A stretch of DNA of 64,000 nt from Paenibacillus marchantiae (GCF_028771845.1 NZ_CP118270.1:868001-932000), one strand, 5' to 3'; shown: positions 36,053 to 44,780, counted from the stretch's first letter. Translations and numbers: made by a program. Notes: generated from the letters alone by a model not told the origin.

Positions 36053-36934
36053 CTATCCTTTCACGGCTCCGAGGGTAATCCCTTTGACGAAGTACCGCTG
36101 GATAAAAGGGTAGATCGTAACGATTGGCAGAATGCTGACCACAATCGACACATACCGAACCTGAAGTGTGGACACCGCGAGCGCACCCGTGGTCATCGTG
36201 CCGCCCATTTTTTGCATGACCTCCGGTGATGCCATGATCAGCACCCTGCGCAGGAACATTTGCAAGGGCTGCATATCCTGTTTGCCCAGATATAGCAGGG
36301 CTGAGAAGAAGTTGTTCCAGTGGAATACGGCGTAATATAACGTTAGTACGGCAAGCGTTGGCTTGATAATGGGTATCGCCAGACGATACAGCATCGTCAG
36401 TTCATTGGCTCCGTCTATGCTTGCACTTTCGAAGATTTCATTCGGAATACCCTCAAAGGCTGAGCGGCAAATCATGACGTTAAACGTAATGACCAGCACA
36501 GGAAGCACCATCACCCAGCGGGTGTTATATAGCCCCAGTGACGTAATCAGCATGTAGACCGGGATGAGTCCACCCGAGAAATACATGGTGAAGGCGATGA
36601 AAAAGTTCAGCTTTCTGCGCAGGAAAAATTGTTGTCTGGATAACGGAAATGCAGCTAGACACGTAGCTACAATATTCAGCAGTGTACCTATAACGGTGTA
36701 CCACAGGGTGTTATAGAAGGACACCCACAACTCCCGGTATTGGAGCACCATTTTGTACCCGGACAAAGTGAATCCTACCGGCCACAACGCAACCTTTTGT
36801 TTGTCGATCGCATCAACTGAGCTGAATGAAATGCTGATCACGTACAGAAAAGGATACAGCGTAACGACGACTGCCAATATGGTCAGCAGGTAGACAAATC
36901 CGTAGAATAACCGGTCACTTCTCGATTTTTGCAT
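36053..36934 (-). CDS. ABC transporter permease, CUT1 (LplC/YtcP-like)
   Basis: A 293-residue inner-membrane permease with six helices. The EAA loop is present as ESASIDGANELTMLYRLAIP. The ending YFVKGITLGAVKG is the standard C-terminus of this permease type. It pairs with the permease encoded 30 bases upstream to form the channel of the oligosaccharide importer. Confidence 0.93.
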   Translation of the reverse strand: MQKSRSDRLFYGFVYLLTILAVVVTLYPFLYVISISFSSVDAIDKQKVALWPVGFTLSGYKMVLQYRELWVSFYNTLWYTVIGTLLNIVATCLAAFPLSRQQFFLRRKLNFFIAFTMYFSGGLIPVYMLITSLGLYNTRWVMVLPVLVITFNVMICRSAFEGIPNEIFESASIDGANELTMLYRLAIPIIKPTLAVLTLYYAVFHWNNFFSALLYLGKQDMQPLQMFLRRVLIMASPEVMQKMGGTMTTGALAVSTLQVRYVSIVVSILPIVTIYPFIQRYFVKGITLGAVKG

Positions 36935-36964
36935 ACAGGTCTCCTTTTGGGTCGGGATATGGTC

Positions 36965-37882
36965 TTACCAGAGTGACATCTTGGTCAGACGCCGGGTCAT
37001 CGTATTAGCCGCGAACACAAGCACAAAGGTGATAATAGAGTTGAACAGGCCGACGGCTGTCGCAAATCCGTAGTTCTGTCCTTCAATCCCCATTCGGTAT
37101 ACGTAGGTGGATAACACGTCTGCGGTCTCATAGGTAGCACCGTTATAGAGCAGATATACTTTCTCAAATCCTACGCTCATAATGCCTCCAAGCGACAGGA
37201 GCAGCAGGATGACAATCGTTGGTTTGATACTGGGAAGTGTCAGGTGCCATAGCTCATGGAATTTGTTGACGCCGTCAATTTTGCCGGAATCGTACATTTC
37301 GGGGTCAATGCCCATAATGGCTGCAATGTAGATAATGGAGCTGAAGCCAAAGCTCTGCCAGATATCGGAGCTGGTGAATATCGTTCGGAACCATCCGGCG
37401 TCCATCATGAAGTTCACTTTCTCCATACCGAGCTTGGCAATCAGGGTGTTCACGATCCCGTCCGTGGGTGACAGAAAGTTAATAATCATGCCCGCGACCA
37501 CGACGGTGGAGATGAAATGCGGAAGGTAGGTGACGGTCTGGGCGAACCGCTTGAACGTCTGATTCTTGATTTCTACAATACAGACGGCGAACAGAATGGG
37601 GATGGAGAAGCCGAACAGGAGCGGCAGGAAGGCGAGCAAAAACGTATTGCGCAGCAGCCTCCAGAAGTAGATGGAATTCACGAACTGATCAAACCACCTC
37701 AGGCCCACCCATTCCCCGCTGAACATTCCCTGCCCCGGCATGAAATTGCGGAAGGCCAGCAGCATGCCCGGCATGGGAACATACATGAAGATGACGTAAT
37801 ACAGAAAAATGGGTGAGAACATCAGCAGCAAATACTTATCCCGTTTGATCAGGCTGAACAGCGTGGACATGCGATTTTTCAC
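36965..37882 (-). CDS. ABC transporter permease, CUT1 (LplB-like)
   Basis: A 305-residue permease with six helices; opening KRDKYLLLMFSPIFLYYVIF is typical of LplB. The EAA loop reads YDSGKIDGVNKFHELWHLTL. The start is GTG 37882, eight bases after GGGGAG. It is the first gene of the six-gene pectin-oligosaccharide operon, and the control region lies directly upstream. Confidence 0.93.
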   Translation of the reverse strand: MKNRMSTLFSLIKRDKYLLLMFSPIFLYYVIFMYVPMPGMLLAFRNFMPGQGMFSGEWVGLRWFDQFVNSIYFWRLLRNTFLLAFLPLLFGFSIPILFAVCIVEIKNQTFKRFAQTVTYLPHFISTVVVAGMIINFLSPTDGIVNTLIAKLGMEKVNFMMDAGWFRTIFTSSDIWQSFGFSSIIYIAAIMGIDPEMYDSGKIDGVNKFHELWHLTLPSIKPTIVILLLLSLGGIMSVGFEKVYLLYNGATYETADVLSTYVYRMGIEGQNYGFATAVGLFNSIITFVLVFAANTMTRRLTKMSLW

Positions 37883-37907
37883 CTTTTAGACTCCCCTTCA
37901 TAATAAA

Positions 37908-37923
37908 ATTACAACGTTTGAAT
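37908..37923. promoter_or_regulatory. Proximal LacI-type operator
   Basis: ATTACAACGTTTGAAT matches the distal perfect palindrome at 14 of 16 positions. It lies 25 bases upstream of the first gene of the operon, where bound repressor would block transcription. Confidence 0.6.
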
Positions 37924-38060
37924 TTTTGGACATAAACATGCCACTTCATGCATAAATCAAATCATCCTCTTAAATACAAAAACCGTTAAACCCCTTTAAT
38001 AATGGAATATTAATAAAAATATGAATCGATTGATGAAGTAGATATAAACTTAAGCCTATA

Positions 38061-38076
38061 ATTACAACGTTGTAAT
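38061..38076. promoter_or_regulatory. Distal LacI-type operator, perfect palindrome
   Basis: ATTACAACGTTGTAAT is a perfect 16-bp palindrome with the central CG found in LacI-family sites. It lies 153 bp from the related proximal copy, a spacing that would permit looping. Confidence 0.65.
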
Positions 38077-38087
38077 TTTACCCTAAA

Positions 38088-38102
38088 TGTATACGCTTAC
38101 AT
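38088..38102 (-). promoter_or_regulatory. cre box (CcpA operator) of the pectin-oligosaccharide operon
   Basis: The minus strand ATGTAAGCGTATACA fits WTGNAANCGNWNNCW at every defined position. It is 11 bp beyond the distal LacI-type operator. Together with the cre box at 4523 it suggests common glucose repression of pectin use. Confidence 0.75.
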
Positions 38103-38227
38103 AAACTATTTTTCCCATCTTAGCAAAGTCCATCTGGTTTGGCAACAACAAAAATCAGTGTTTGCCTGCGAAGAGATCTGCATGCTTTTGTCGATCTGGG
38201 AGACAGGTTAGCGGGCAAAAAAGCGCG

Positions 38228-38265
38228 AAAAAAAGGGCAATGAACGTATTTCTTTCGTTCTGCCC
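38228..38265 (-). terminator. Terminator of the AraC gene
   Basis: On the minus strand GGGCAGAACG pairs with CGTTCATTGCCC (small bulge) and runs into seven T residues. It lies 84 bases past the AraC stop. The rest of 37883-38348 holds the operators and cre box listed and nothing else. Confidence 0.7.
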
Positions 38266-38348
38266 GGTCCTTGTCCTGCCTACGCCAGCGTTCTGGTGCA
38301 GCGCAGGATTGTTCTATTTTTGAAACGTGTACCTGTCCTCTTGGGATT

Positions 38349-39245
38349 CTACATCTGGTTTCGATACTCCATCGGTGTTACACCCGTCAAGCGCTGAAAA
38401 GCCCTGTAGAACTGACTGACATTGGAGAACCCCAGCCCAAAGCTGATGGTGGTCACAGAATCTGTTGTATGGCGCAGTCGTCGGGTGGCTTCCTCCACAC
38501 GCAAATTCAGCACGTACTGATACGGCGTTGAACCTGTCAGTGCCTTGAAGGAACGCATAAAATGATATCTGCTCTGGTGCGCAACCGCCGCCATCGATTC
38601 AATGTCCATTGGACTTGTATAGTCACTGTGTATATACTCCAGCACGCGCCGCAGATGGGGGTCAATGAACGCGCCGCCACCGTGGCTGCTTGTTTGCTGA
38701 TACAGATTTTGAAGCTGCCCGTAAACCAGACCAGCCCCCCCACTCCCCGCCACACCTATTCCTGCGGTTGCCAGCGTCAGGTTACTCCCATTCGGTTGAC
38801 CAGTCAGCATTCGTCCAAGATATGTCTCTACTGCAAGCTCCGTTTCCTGTATCTGCAATGGTTCAGGCGCATCGTCCAGCAAAATGGCGTTCCAGCCTCG
38901 AAACAGTCTGCTAATTTCAGCAGGATCGAAGGTTTGTGTAGTCCGAAATTCGGTCTGCTCCCCTTGCCTTCCTGAATCCTCCAATCCGCCAGCTGGCGGC
39001 TTACGAAACTTGATAACGATAACCGCGGAATCCGAACCAATCTCAAAAAAGTGCTCCATCCGGGGATGTGCAATAATCCCTAGTCCTGCTTGTAGTGGAT
39101 AAGCATGCTGTTCCTGCACCAGATGGCATTGCCCTCTTACAGGCAACGTAACCTGATACCAGTCATCATGCACATGAGGTTCATTGGTGAATCCGCCAGA
39201 AGCCTTCCACAATTCCAATCCATTCAGCATCATATTTAATTCCAT
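38349..39245 (-). CDS. AraC-family regulator with cupin-like sensor
   Basis: A 298-residue protein. The N-terminal cupin-like part carries the usual HVHDDWYQVTLPVRG and an Arg/His pair in HPRMEHFF. A Gly-rich linker (GVAGSGGAG) is unusual. The C-terminal AraC pair of HTHs is typical: MDIESMAAVAHQSRYHFMRS, then GSTPYQYVLNLRVEEA and the closing FSNVSQFYRAFQRLTGVTP. The frame is open to 39266, but ATG 39245 has GAGG at five-base spacing. It is divergent from the MFS transporter at 39365 (119 bp between starts) and probably controls it. Ligand unknown. Confidence 0.9.
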   Translation of the reverse strand: MELNMMLNGLELWKASGGFTNEPHVHDDWYQVTLPVRGQCHLVQEQHAYPLQAGLGIIAHPRMEHFFEIGSDSAVIVIKFRKPPAGGLEDSGRQGEQTEFRTTQTFDPAEISRLFRGWNAILLDDAPEPLQIQETELAVETYLGRMLTGQPNGSNLTLATAGIGVAGSGGAGLVYGQLQNLYQQTSSHGGGAFIDPHLRRVLEYIHSDYTSPMDIESMAAVAHQSRYHFMRSFKALTGSTPYQYVLNLRVEEATRRLRHTTDSVTTISFGLGFSNVSQFYRAFQRLTGVTPMEYRNQM

Positions 39246-39364
39246 CGTTTCCTCACCTGCTGACATTATAGCAAATCGTGCTCACTTTCCAAGCACTTTT
39301 CACAAAGACAATATCTGTCTGTATCTTTTATCATGGTAAAAAAAATAATTCGAGGTGATCTCCC

Positions 39365-40591
39365 GTGGCACAAGCCGCTGTAAGCAAAATGCAAATCAAT
39401 CACTCCGCCAATTGGGCGCTTGCCGGAGTCAGCTTCGCCCATCTGCTGAATGATGCGATGCAGACCGTTGTTCCATCTGCTTTTCCGCTGTTCCAGCAGA
39501 CCATGCAGCTCAGTTTCGCCCAGATGGGCTGGATTGCCTTCACATTGAATATTACCGCATCGGTTCTACAGCCGCTGGTCGGTTATATGTCTGATCGCAA
39601 GCCCATGCCGATCCTTCTGCCTGGCGGCATGTTGTTCTCCCTCATCGGTGTTCTCGGCTTTGCCTTGTCTTCCGAGCTATGGATGCTGCTTGTCTCCGCA
39701 GCATTGATCGGCATAGGCTCATCCATTCTGCATCCCGAATCCTCACGCGTTGCCCATCTGGCGGCAGGTCGAGGACGCGGAATGGCACAGTCCATCTTCC
39801 AGGTCGGTGGCAACACAGGTCAGGCTCTCGCCCCGTTGCTGGTTGCCTTTATCCTGCTCCCGCATGGACAGCTTAGTTTTCTGTGGCTAATGGCTTTTGC
39901 CCTAATCGGGATCTTTATCCAGTCTTCCGTTAGCCGTTGGTATAGAGACAAATTGGCGGAAAATCGCAGCCGTCAGCAACAGCCTGTACAGGCAAATGGC
40001 ATTGTGCAGCCTGCTGCCCCACCTGTAAGTCGGGGATTTATCGCTTTTACAATGGGGATCCTCATCCTGCTGCTGTTTTCCAAATTCGTTTATATTGCCG
40101 GCATGACCGGATACTATGCCTTTTATTACGCCGATGCGTATAACCTGCCTCTTTCGCAGGCCCAGATCTGCCTGTTCGTTCTGCAATTTGCGGGTATGGT
40201 TGGAACCCTGCTCGGCGGCCCACTGGCTGACCGTTATGGACGTAAACCGATGATCTGGTTCTCCATCGCGGGTACTGCACCATTTTCACTGCTGCTGCCT
40301 TATGCGGGACCTGCTCTATCCATGGTATTATGCGGCATCATCGGTTTGATTCTGATGTCCGGCTTCAGTGTCATCATTGTCTACGCACAGGAGTTGCTGC
40401 CGCGTCATATTGGGACGGTATCGGGATTGTTCTTCGGCCTGTCGTTCGGCATGGCGGGACTCGGCTCGGTTGTGCTCGGTTCCCTGATTGATGTGACCAG
40501 CATTTCATTCGTCATCAAGCTATGTTCTTTTTTGCCGCTGCTCGGGGTGTGTGCTGTATTCCTGCGCCGGGATCGGCCAAGAAACGCCTAA
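39365..40591 (+). CDS. MFS transporter, fosmidomycin-resistance (Fsr/YfnC) type
   Basis: A 408-residue, 12-helix transporter. The opening SFAHLLNDAMQTVVPSAFPL and the segment GIGSSILHPESSRVAHLAAG are characteristic of the Fsr family. The start is GTG 39365, six bases after GAGGTGATC. A Gln-rich cytoplasmic loop (SRQQQPVQANG) separates the halves. Fsr-type proteins export fosmidomycin and related compounds by proton antiport; the natural substrate is unknown. It is divergent from the AraC gene, with the ABC ATPase gene following 85 bases later on the same strand. Confidence 0.88.
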   Translation: MAQAAVSKMQINHSANWALAGVSFAHLLNDAMQTVVPSAFPLFQQTMQLSFAQMGWIAFTLNITASVLQPLVGYMSDRKPMPILLPGGMLFSLIGVLGFALSSELWMLLVSAALIGIGSSILHPESSRVAHLAAGRGRGMAQSIFQVGGNTGQALAPLLVAFILLPHGQLSFLWLMAFALIGIFIQSSVSRWYRDKLAENRSRQQQPVQANGIVQPAAPPVSRGFIAFTMGILILLLFSKFVYIAGMTGYYAFYYADAYNLPLSQAQICLFVLQFAGMVGTLLGGPLADRYGRKPMIWFSIAGTAPFSLLLPYAGPALSMVLCGIIGLILMSGFSVIIVYAQELLPRHIGTVSGLFFGLSFGMAGLGSVVLGSLIDVTSISFVIKLCSFLPLLGVCAVFLRRDRPRNA

Positions 40592-40676
40592 TATGCATTG
40601 AAACGTCAGTCGTTTTGTGACTACAATAAGGTCAGGATAATGGAGACAGAGGCTAAACAGAAGGAAGGAATAACCC

Positions 40677-41456
40677 ATGATCATTGATGTACAGCATGTT
40701 ACTTGGAAAAGGGGACCAATCACCCTGCTGAACGATGTCAGCTGGCGTGTAAACGAAGGCGAACATTGGGCATTGCTTGGCCTGAATGGTTCTGGTAAAA
40801 CCACACTCCTGAACATGATCACCGGATATCTCTGGCCCACAGAAGGTACAATATCTGTGCTCGGACACCGTTACGGGGATGTGGATTTGCGTGAGCTGCG
40901 GAAGTCGATTGGCTGGGTCAGCTCCTCCCTTCAGGAGAAATTGTATGGCACCGACCGCACCCAGTATGTCGTGATTAGTGGCAAACACGCCACCATCGGA
41001 CTGTACGATAAACTGTCCGACGAGGATCTGGATCAAGCACGAGAATTGATGCATACGCTCGGCTGTCAGCATCTGTGGGATCGCGAATACCGTACCTGCT
41101 CCCAGGGGGAGAAGCAGAAGCTGCTCATTGCCCGAGCCCTGATGGCTAACCCGCGTGTTCTCATTCTGGACGAACCTTGCAATGGGCTCGATCTGTTCTC
41201 TAGAGAGCGGCTACTTGAAAGTATCAGTGAGCTGACGCAGAAGCCGGATACCCCTTCGCTCATCTACGTGACTCATCATACGGAGGAAATATTGCCTGTG
41301 TTCAGTCACAGCCTGCTGCTCCGGCGGGGTGAGATCGTGAATAGCGGATTAACCAGTGAGTTGATGAACAAAGACGTACTGAGTAACTTTTTTGAATCAC
41401 CTGTGGATGTGGACCGACATGGAGAACGTGTATATGTCAGAGCATCGGATAAATAA
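40677..41456 (+). CDS. Orphan ABC transporter ATP-binding protein (YlmA-like)
   Basis: A 259-residue ATPase with Walker A (GLNGSGKTT), signature (CSQGEKQKLLIARAL), Walker B (VLILDEPCNGLD) and switch His (YVTHHTEE). The form matches YlmA/ModF-like stand-alone ATPases whose membrane partner is not adjacent. No permease gene is nearby. It may act with a permease encoded elsewhere. A hairpin terminator follows. Confidence 0.9.
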   Translation: MIIDVQHVTWKRGPITLLNDVSWRVNEGEHWALLGLNGSGKTTLLNMITGYLWPTEGTISVLGHRYGDVDLRELRKSIGWVSSSLQEKLYGTDRTQYVVISGKHATIGLYDKLSDEDLDQARELMHTLGCQHLWDREYRTCSQGEKQKLLIARALMANPRVLILDEPCNGLDLFSRERLLESISELTQKPDTPSLIYVTHHTEEILPVFSHSLLLRRGEIVNSGLTSELMNKDVLSNFFESPVDVDRHGERVYVRASDK

Positions 41457-41481
41457 TTTTTTATATCAGAATAGTCGAAGC

Positions 41482-41521
41482 AGCCCAAAATCTTATCCAC
41501 ATGTGGACAGGTTTTTGGGCT
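41482..41521 (+). terminator. Bidirectional terminator
   Basis: AGCCCAAAA pairs with TTTTTGGGCT around an inner TCCACATGTGGA palindrome. It separates the ABC ATPase gene from the convergent methyltransferase gene. Confidence 0.75.
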
Positions 41522-41560
41522 CTTTGGCTATATTATGAATTATCCACAATTTTCTGTGTA

Positions 41561-42289
41561 TTATTTCCGGGCAGACAGGAATAAAAACAACGGAATCCGC
41601 TGTCTGCGCAGGTACGTCTCCTCGTTCACAAAATGCTGACGCTGAGGCGCCGATTCCCGCAGATGCTGTACTTGAAATCCTGCCTGTTGTAATGCCATAT
41701 AGTAGGATTCAATGGAGCGATGCATTTTTTTCACCGTACCTCCAAGCCATTGCTGCTCACGAAACCCCTCCACAAAATACTGATCGACAACCCAGTTGGT
41801 TCGCACCCCCGAAGGCTGCAACGTGGACGTGATCACAGGATGTTCTACCGAAAATACGAATGTGCCATTCTCTTTTAACGTGTGGTATACCTTGCGAAAT
41901 AGGCTGTCCACATCCTCAATATAATGAATCGCCAGTCTGGATATGACCAGATCATATGTATCTGCGGGATAGCTCCAATCTTCGATATACGCTTGCTCAA
42001 TCTGTGCGTTCTGACCCTTTATCGATTCATTGGCTGCCTGAATCATATTCACTGAACCTTCAATTCCCGTATAACTGCCACCACGGTGGGCGGGACCCAA
42101 CAGTTCTGCTCCGAACCTCGCATCCCCACAGCCGAGATCCAATATGCTCAAGCCCCCAACGTCTCCGACTAACTCCAGCATTACAGGCTTCTCCAACGTA
42201 TCATTGGCATTCTCCTGCCACTGCCGGCGTTCCATATACTTCTCGAAATTGGCCCCATCTTCGTAAAAATCCGATCCCCGTTCGCTCAT
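41561..42289 (-). CDS. Class I SAM-dependent methyltransferase
   Basis: A 242-residue soluble methyltransferase. Motif I is LSILDLGCGDARFG, motif II acidic Glu in YTGIEGS, and the Methyltransf_11-type middle is YDLVISRLAIHYIED with VYHTLKENGTFVFSVEHP. Ordinary length. The N-terminus (DFYEDGANFEKYMERRQW) resembles small-molecule methyltransferases, but the substrate cannot be read. Transcribed alone between two terminators. Confidence 0.85.
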   Translation of the reverse strand: MSERGSDFYEDGANFEKYMERRQWQENANDTLEKPVMLELVGDVGGLSILDLGCGDARFGAELLGPAHRGGSYTGIEGSVNMIQAANESIKGQNAQIEQAYIEDWSYPADTYDLVISRLAIHYIEDVDSLFRKVYHTLKENGTFVFSVEHPVITSTLQPSGVRTNWVVDQYFVEGFREQQWLGGTVKKMHRSIESYYMALQQAGFQVQHLRESAPQRQHFVNEETYLRRQRIPLFLFLSARK

Positions 42290-42377
42290 TGCGCAACCCC
42301 TCCGTTACTGTAATGAAGTTCAGCTCTCATATTCAGCCTGGAAGATTATACAGAATATCGGCATAGGTTTCTACAGC

Positions 42378-42414
42378 AAAAAGGCTGTCGCCCGAAATAC
42401 TCCAGCAGACAGCC
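42378..42414 (-). terminator. Terminator of the exopolysaccharide operon
   Basis: On the minus strand GGCTGTC pairs with GACAGCC across an 18-base loop and runs into five T residues, 33 bases past the GT2 stop. Confidence 0.7.
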
Positions 42415-42446
42415 CTTACGTATTAGAAGATGATGATTATAATGGC

Positions 42447-43742
42447 TCAGCCAAAACGCTGCGTTTTGTACCATTTGCTCTCACGTTTCTTGATCTTGTC
42501 CATTACCAAAGAGTAGAAAGCTTTGATCGAGATAAGAATAAACAGCTGCGCATACGTAAAATAGGATACACAGGCGTATATGAAATTACGAGTATTGCTC
42601 TGTCCAATGTCTGCCGCGAGTGCAAGATTGATCTGCAATACATATATAAAGTACATAAACGCCCATCCAATGACGAGAAATACATACGCATCTCCGGCAA
42701 ATTGGAACGGTGAAATCACTTCCGGTTTGAACATCGCAATGATCTGGTAGACTAGATTAACGAGAAAGATGATATCCGATACAATGATGGCGAGCATAAA
42801 CCAAAAGTAACTGACCGCATAATAGATAACCAACAACTTGTTACGCCAGCTGGACCGGTTGAACAGGTTATGGATATTATCCAAAACAACCTGGTAATTC
42901 CCTTTTGCCCATCGTTCACGCTGCTTCATATACACGCCGACCTTTTCCGGCTCTTGTTGATAGGCTTCTGCCTGGGGCGCAAGGGCAATGAATTGCCCTC
43001 GATTCAAAATCTCAAAGGATAATGCCGTATCTTCCGTGATCGCTGTAACATCCCAGCCGCCAATCTCACGAATTAGCTCCGTTTTAATAATATAATTGGT
43101 CCCCGGAATGGAACCCAGCTGGAATAATTCCCACAGCCCTGTGTGGTAAACCCGCTGTGATGTGATGATCTCCAGATTAATGCATTTGGAAAGGAAGTTC
43201 TGTCCCCGGTTCCGAGCTTTATTTCTGCCAAACACGACACCGTATTGTTCCGGGTTTTCCAAAGACTTCTGTGTTAGAAACATCAGGGAATTCCGCTCAG
43301 GGGCAGCATCTGCATCAAAGATGCAAATCCACTCACCCGTAGATATCTCTAGACCGTCATTCAATGCACCAGACTTGCCTCCCGTACCCTTACGCTCCAT
43401 AACAGTCACATTCCGATGTACATAACTGGTTTGGCTCAGAAATGTCCGCAGCTTCTCCGCTGTATCGTCCGTGCAGTTATCCGCAATAACGATGATCTGA
43501 ACCTTATCTTCAGGATAATTCAGACGCAGGATATGCTCCACGGTAGCTACAATAACCAATCCTTCATTATGTGCAGGTACCATGACGGTTACGGTTGGAT
43601 AATGATCCATGTTCTTAGGAATCTGAATCCCCTTTTTGTCCTGTTTTTGGATAAAACGAACGGCTCCAGCCATAATGACTATGGATTCAAATACGGCAAT
43701 CCATATACTAAATATCGATAATAGCAATATATAATCAGCCAC
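42447..43742 (-). CDS. Membrane glycosyltransferase family 2, exopolysaccharide synthase (YdaM-like)
   Basis: A 431-residue processive-type GT2. One membrane helix comes first (about 5-27); the catalytic domain follows with VMVPAHNEG, the DxD motif FDADAAPE, the TED motif in AITEDTALS, and the QxxRW-type KQRERWAKGN. Three or four C-terminal helices form the export path. The start GTG 43742 overlaps the small membrane gene upstream by eight bases. Such enzymes polymerise a nucleotide sugar while moving the chain across the membrane. Context (GH8-like protein, degenerate GGDEF) matches the B. subtilis ydaJKLMN operon, where YdaM is the synthase. The sugar is unknown. Confidence 0.9.
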   Translation of the reverse strand: MADYILLLSIFSIWIAVFESIVIMAGAVRFIQKQDKKGIQIPKNMDHYPTVTVMVPAHNEGLVIVATVEHILRLNYPEDKVQIIVIADNCTDDTAEKLRTFLSQTSYVHRNVTVMERKGTGGKSGALNDGLEISTGEWICIFDADAAPERNSLMFLTQKSLENPEQYGVVFGRNKARNRGQNFLSKCINLEIITSQRVYHTGLWELFQLGSIPGTNYIIKTELIREIGGWDVTAITEDTALSFEILNRGQFIALAPQAEAYQQEPEKVGVYMKQRERWAKGNYQVVLDNIHNLFNRSSWRNKLLVIYYAVSYFWFMLAIIVSDIIFLVNLVYQIIAMFKPEVISPFQFAGDAYVFLVIGWAFMYFIYVLQINLALAADIGQSNTRNFIYACVSYFTYAQLFILISIKAFYSLVMDKIKKRESKWYKTQRFG

Positions 43743-43878
43743 TTACCTTCCTCCGATCGTACTTGCGATTCACCTTGGATCGAAAGCGAAGAGTGGCAAT
43801 CGTTAATACAATTGTAAAAACCGCGAACATACAGCTGACGGCGATGCAGATCGGGATGAACCATGACATATAGTCCAC
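43735..43878 (-). CDS. Small membrane protein of the exopolysaccharide operon, 47 residues
   Basis: GTG 43878 follows GGAGAG at seven bases (an ATG three codons later is an alternative). The product has one hydrophobic helix (WFIPICIAVSCMFAVFTIVL) and a strongly basic cytoplasmic tail (RFRSKVNRKYDRRKVSG). It overlaps the GT2 start by eight bases and follows the GGDEF-like gene by 26, so it is cotranslated with the synthase. By position it could be an accessory subunit of the synthase, as PgaD is for PgaC. No family recognised. Confidence 0.65.
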   Translation of the reverse strand: MDYMSWFIPICIAVSCMFAVFTIVLTIATLRFRSKVNRKYDRRKVSG

Positions 43879-43904
43879 AGAGCATCTCTCCTTTCCCGCT
43901 AGTT

Positions 43905-44780
43905 TTAGATATACTCTCCAATGAGATCTGTCTCTGTGTTCCGTTCCAGCGCGGCAATAACAGCATCAATATCCTCATACTTGCCGAACTGTTCCTTCTG
44001 GAATACCAGTGCACCGGATCGAATAACCGTCTGTAGTTCATTGCCTTTTTTATCAATCATCTGCAGGTCCATCATCGCTTTTTTGATCCGTTCTGTAAGC
44101 ACTGGCAAGTGCCCCACATCGGTCATCGGGCAAATGATCACAAACCGTCCCCGATCCACATAAAACTTGTAATCCTCATACCGGATTTGCTTTTGGATCG
44201 TATTGGACAGCTCAAGCAGAAACTGTGCATATCGTACGGAACCAAGTGACTCCAGTACCAATGGCAAAAATTCAATCTTGAACATGGCCATGCTGAACCC
44301 ATATTGCTCCGAATAACGTCTGGCAAGATTGCTTTGCTTAATGACCGTATCGGCAAGAGCTTCCTTGTTGCCCAAGGATGTATCTGGATCAATCTGCGGA
44401 TTACGTTCCTGTAGCTCCTGCAGACGTTCCATGACACGGGCACTGCGCACAAGACTTGCCTTAACAAAAGCAGCCACAGCCACATTGGCCGGGATTAATA
44501 GCCACCATGAGAACGTAAGCACATTCACATCTGCATAGGTAACAAGCCAGACAAAGTAAGAGACCAGATATACAAATCCGGCGACGACAGACACTCCGAC
44601 AGGTATCACAAAACCAAGAACCAGCGCACCAAGCGAGGCGATACTGAATACCACATCCAGTATGGTATAACTCTGATTCATATAAATTTTAAGATAGACA
44701 ACGAGTTGCTGGATCACGGCTAATCCGATCAAACTGGCATATCCCCATGCAATACGACGAATGGGTGCTTTATTCCTCAT
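43905..44780 (-). CDS. Membrane protein with degenerate GGDEF domain and intact I-site (YdaK-like c-di-GMP receptor)
   Basis: A 291-residue protein: about four transmembrane helices in residues 10-110, a short coiled linker, then a GGDEF-fold domain (about 130-290). The active-site motif GGDEF is replaced by DRGRF (209-213), so cyclase activity is very unlikely. The I-site motif RxxD is kept as RYED (200-203), exactly five residues before the degenerate motif, the spacing used to bind c-di-GMP. This is the pattern of B. subtilis YdaK. ATG 44780 has GGAGAG nine bases upstream and is preferred over 44831. It lies between the GH8-like and small-protein genes; I infer c-di-GMP control of the synthase. 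Confidence 0.85.
   Translation of the reverse strand: MRNKAPIRRIAWGYASLIGLAVIQQLVVYLKIYMNQSYTILDVVFSIASLGALVLGFVIPVGVSVVAGFVYLVSYFVWLVTYADVNVLTFSWWLLIPANVAVAAFVKASLVRSARVMERLQELQERNPQIDPDTSLGNKEALADTVIKQSNLARRYSEQYGFSMAMFKIEFLPLVLESLGSVRYAQFLLELSNTIQKQIRYEDYKFYVDRGRFVIICPMTDVGHLPVLTERIKKAMMDLQMIDKKGNELQTVIRSGALVFQKEQFGKYEDIDAVIAALERNTETDLIGEYI

Noticed and set aside
43905..44780. Active diguanylate cyclase
   Set aside because: The GGDEF motif is DRGRF, lacking the metal and GTP-binding residues.
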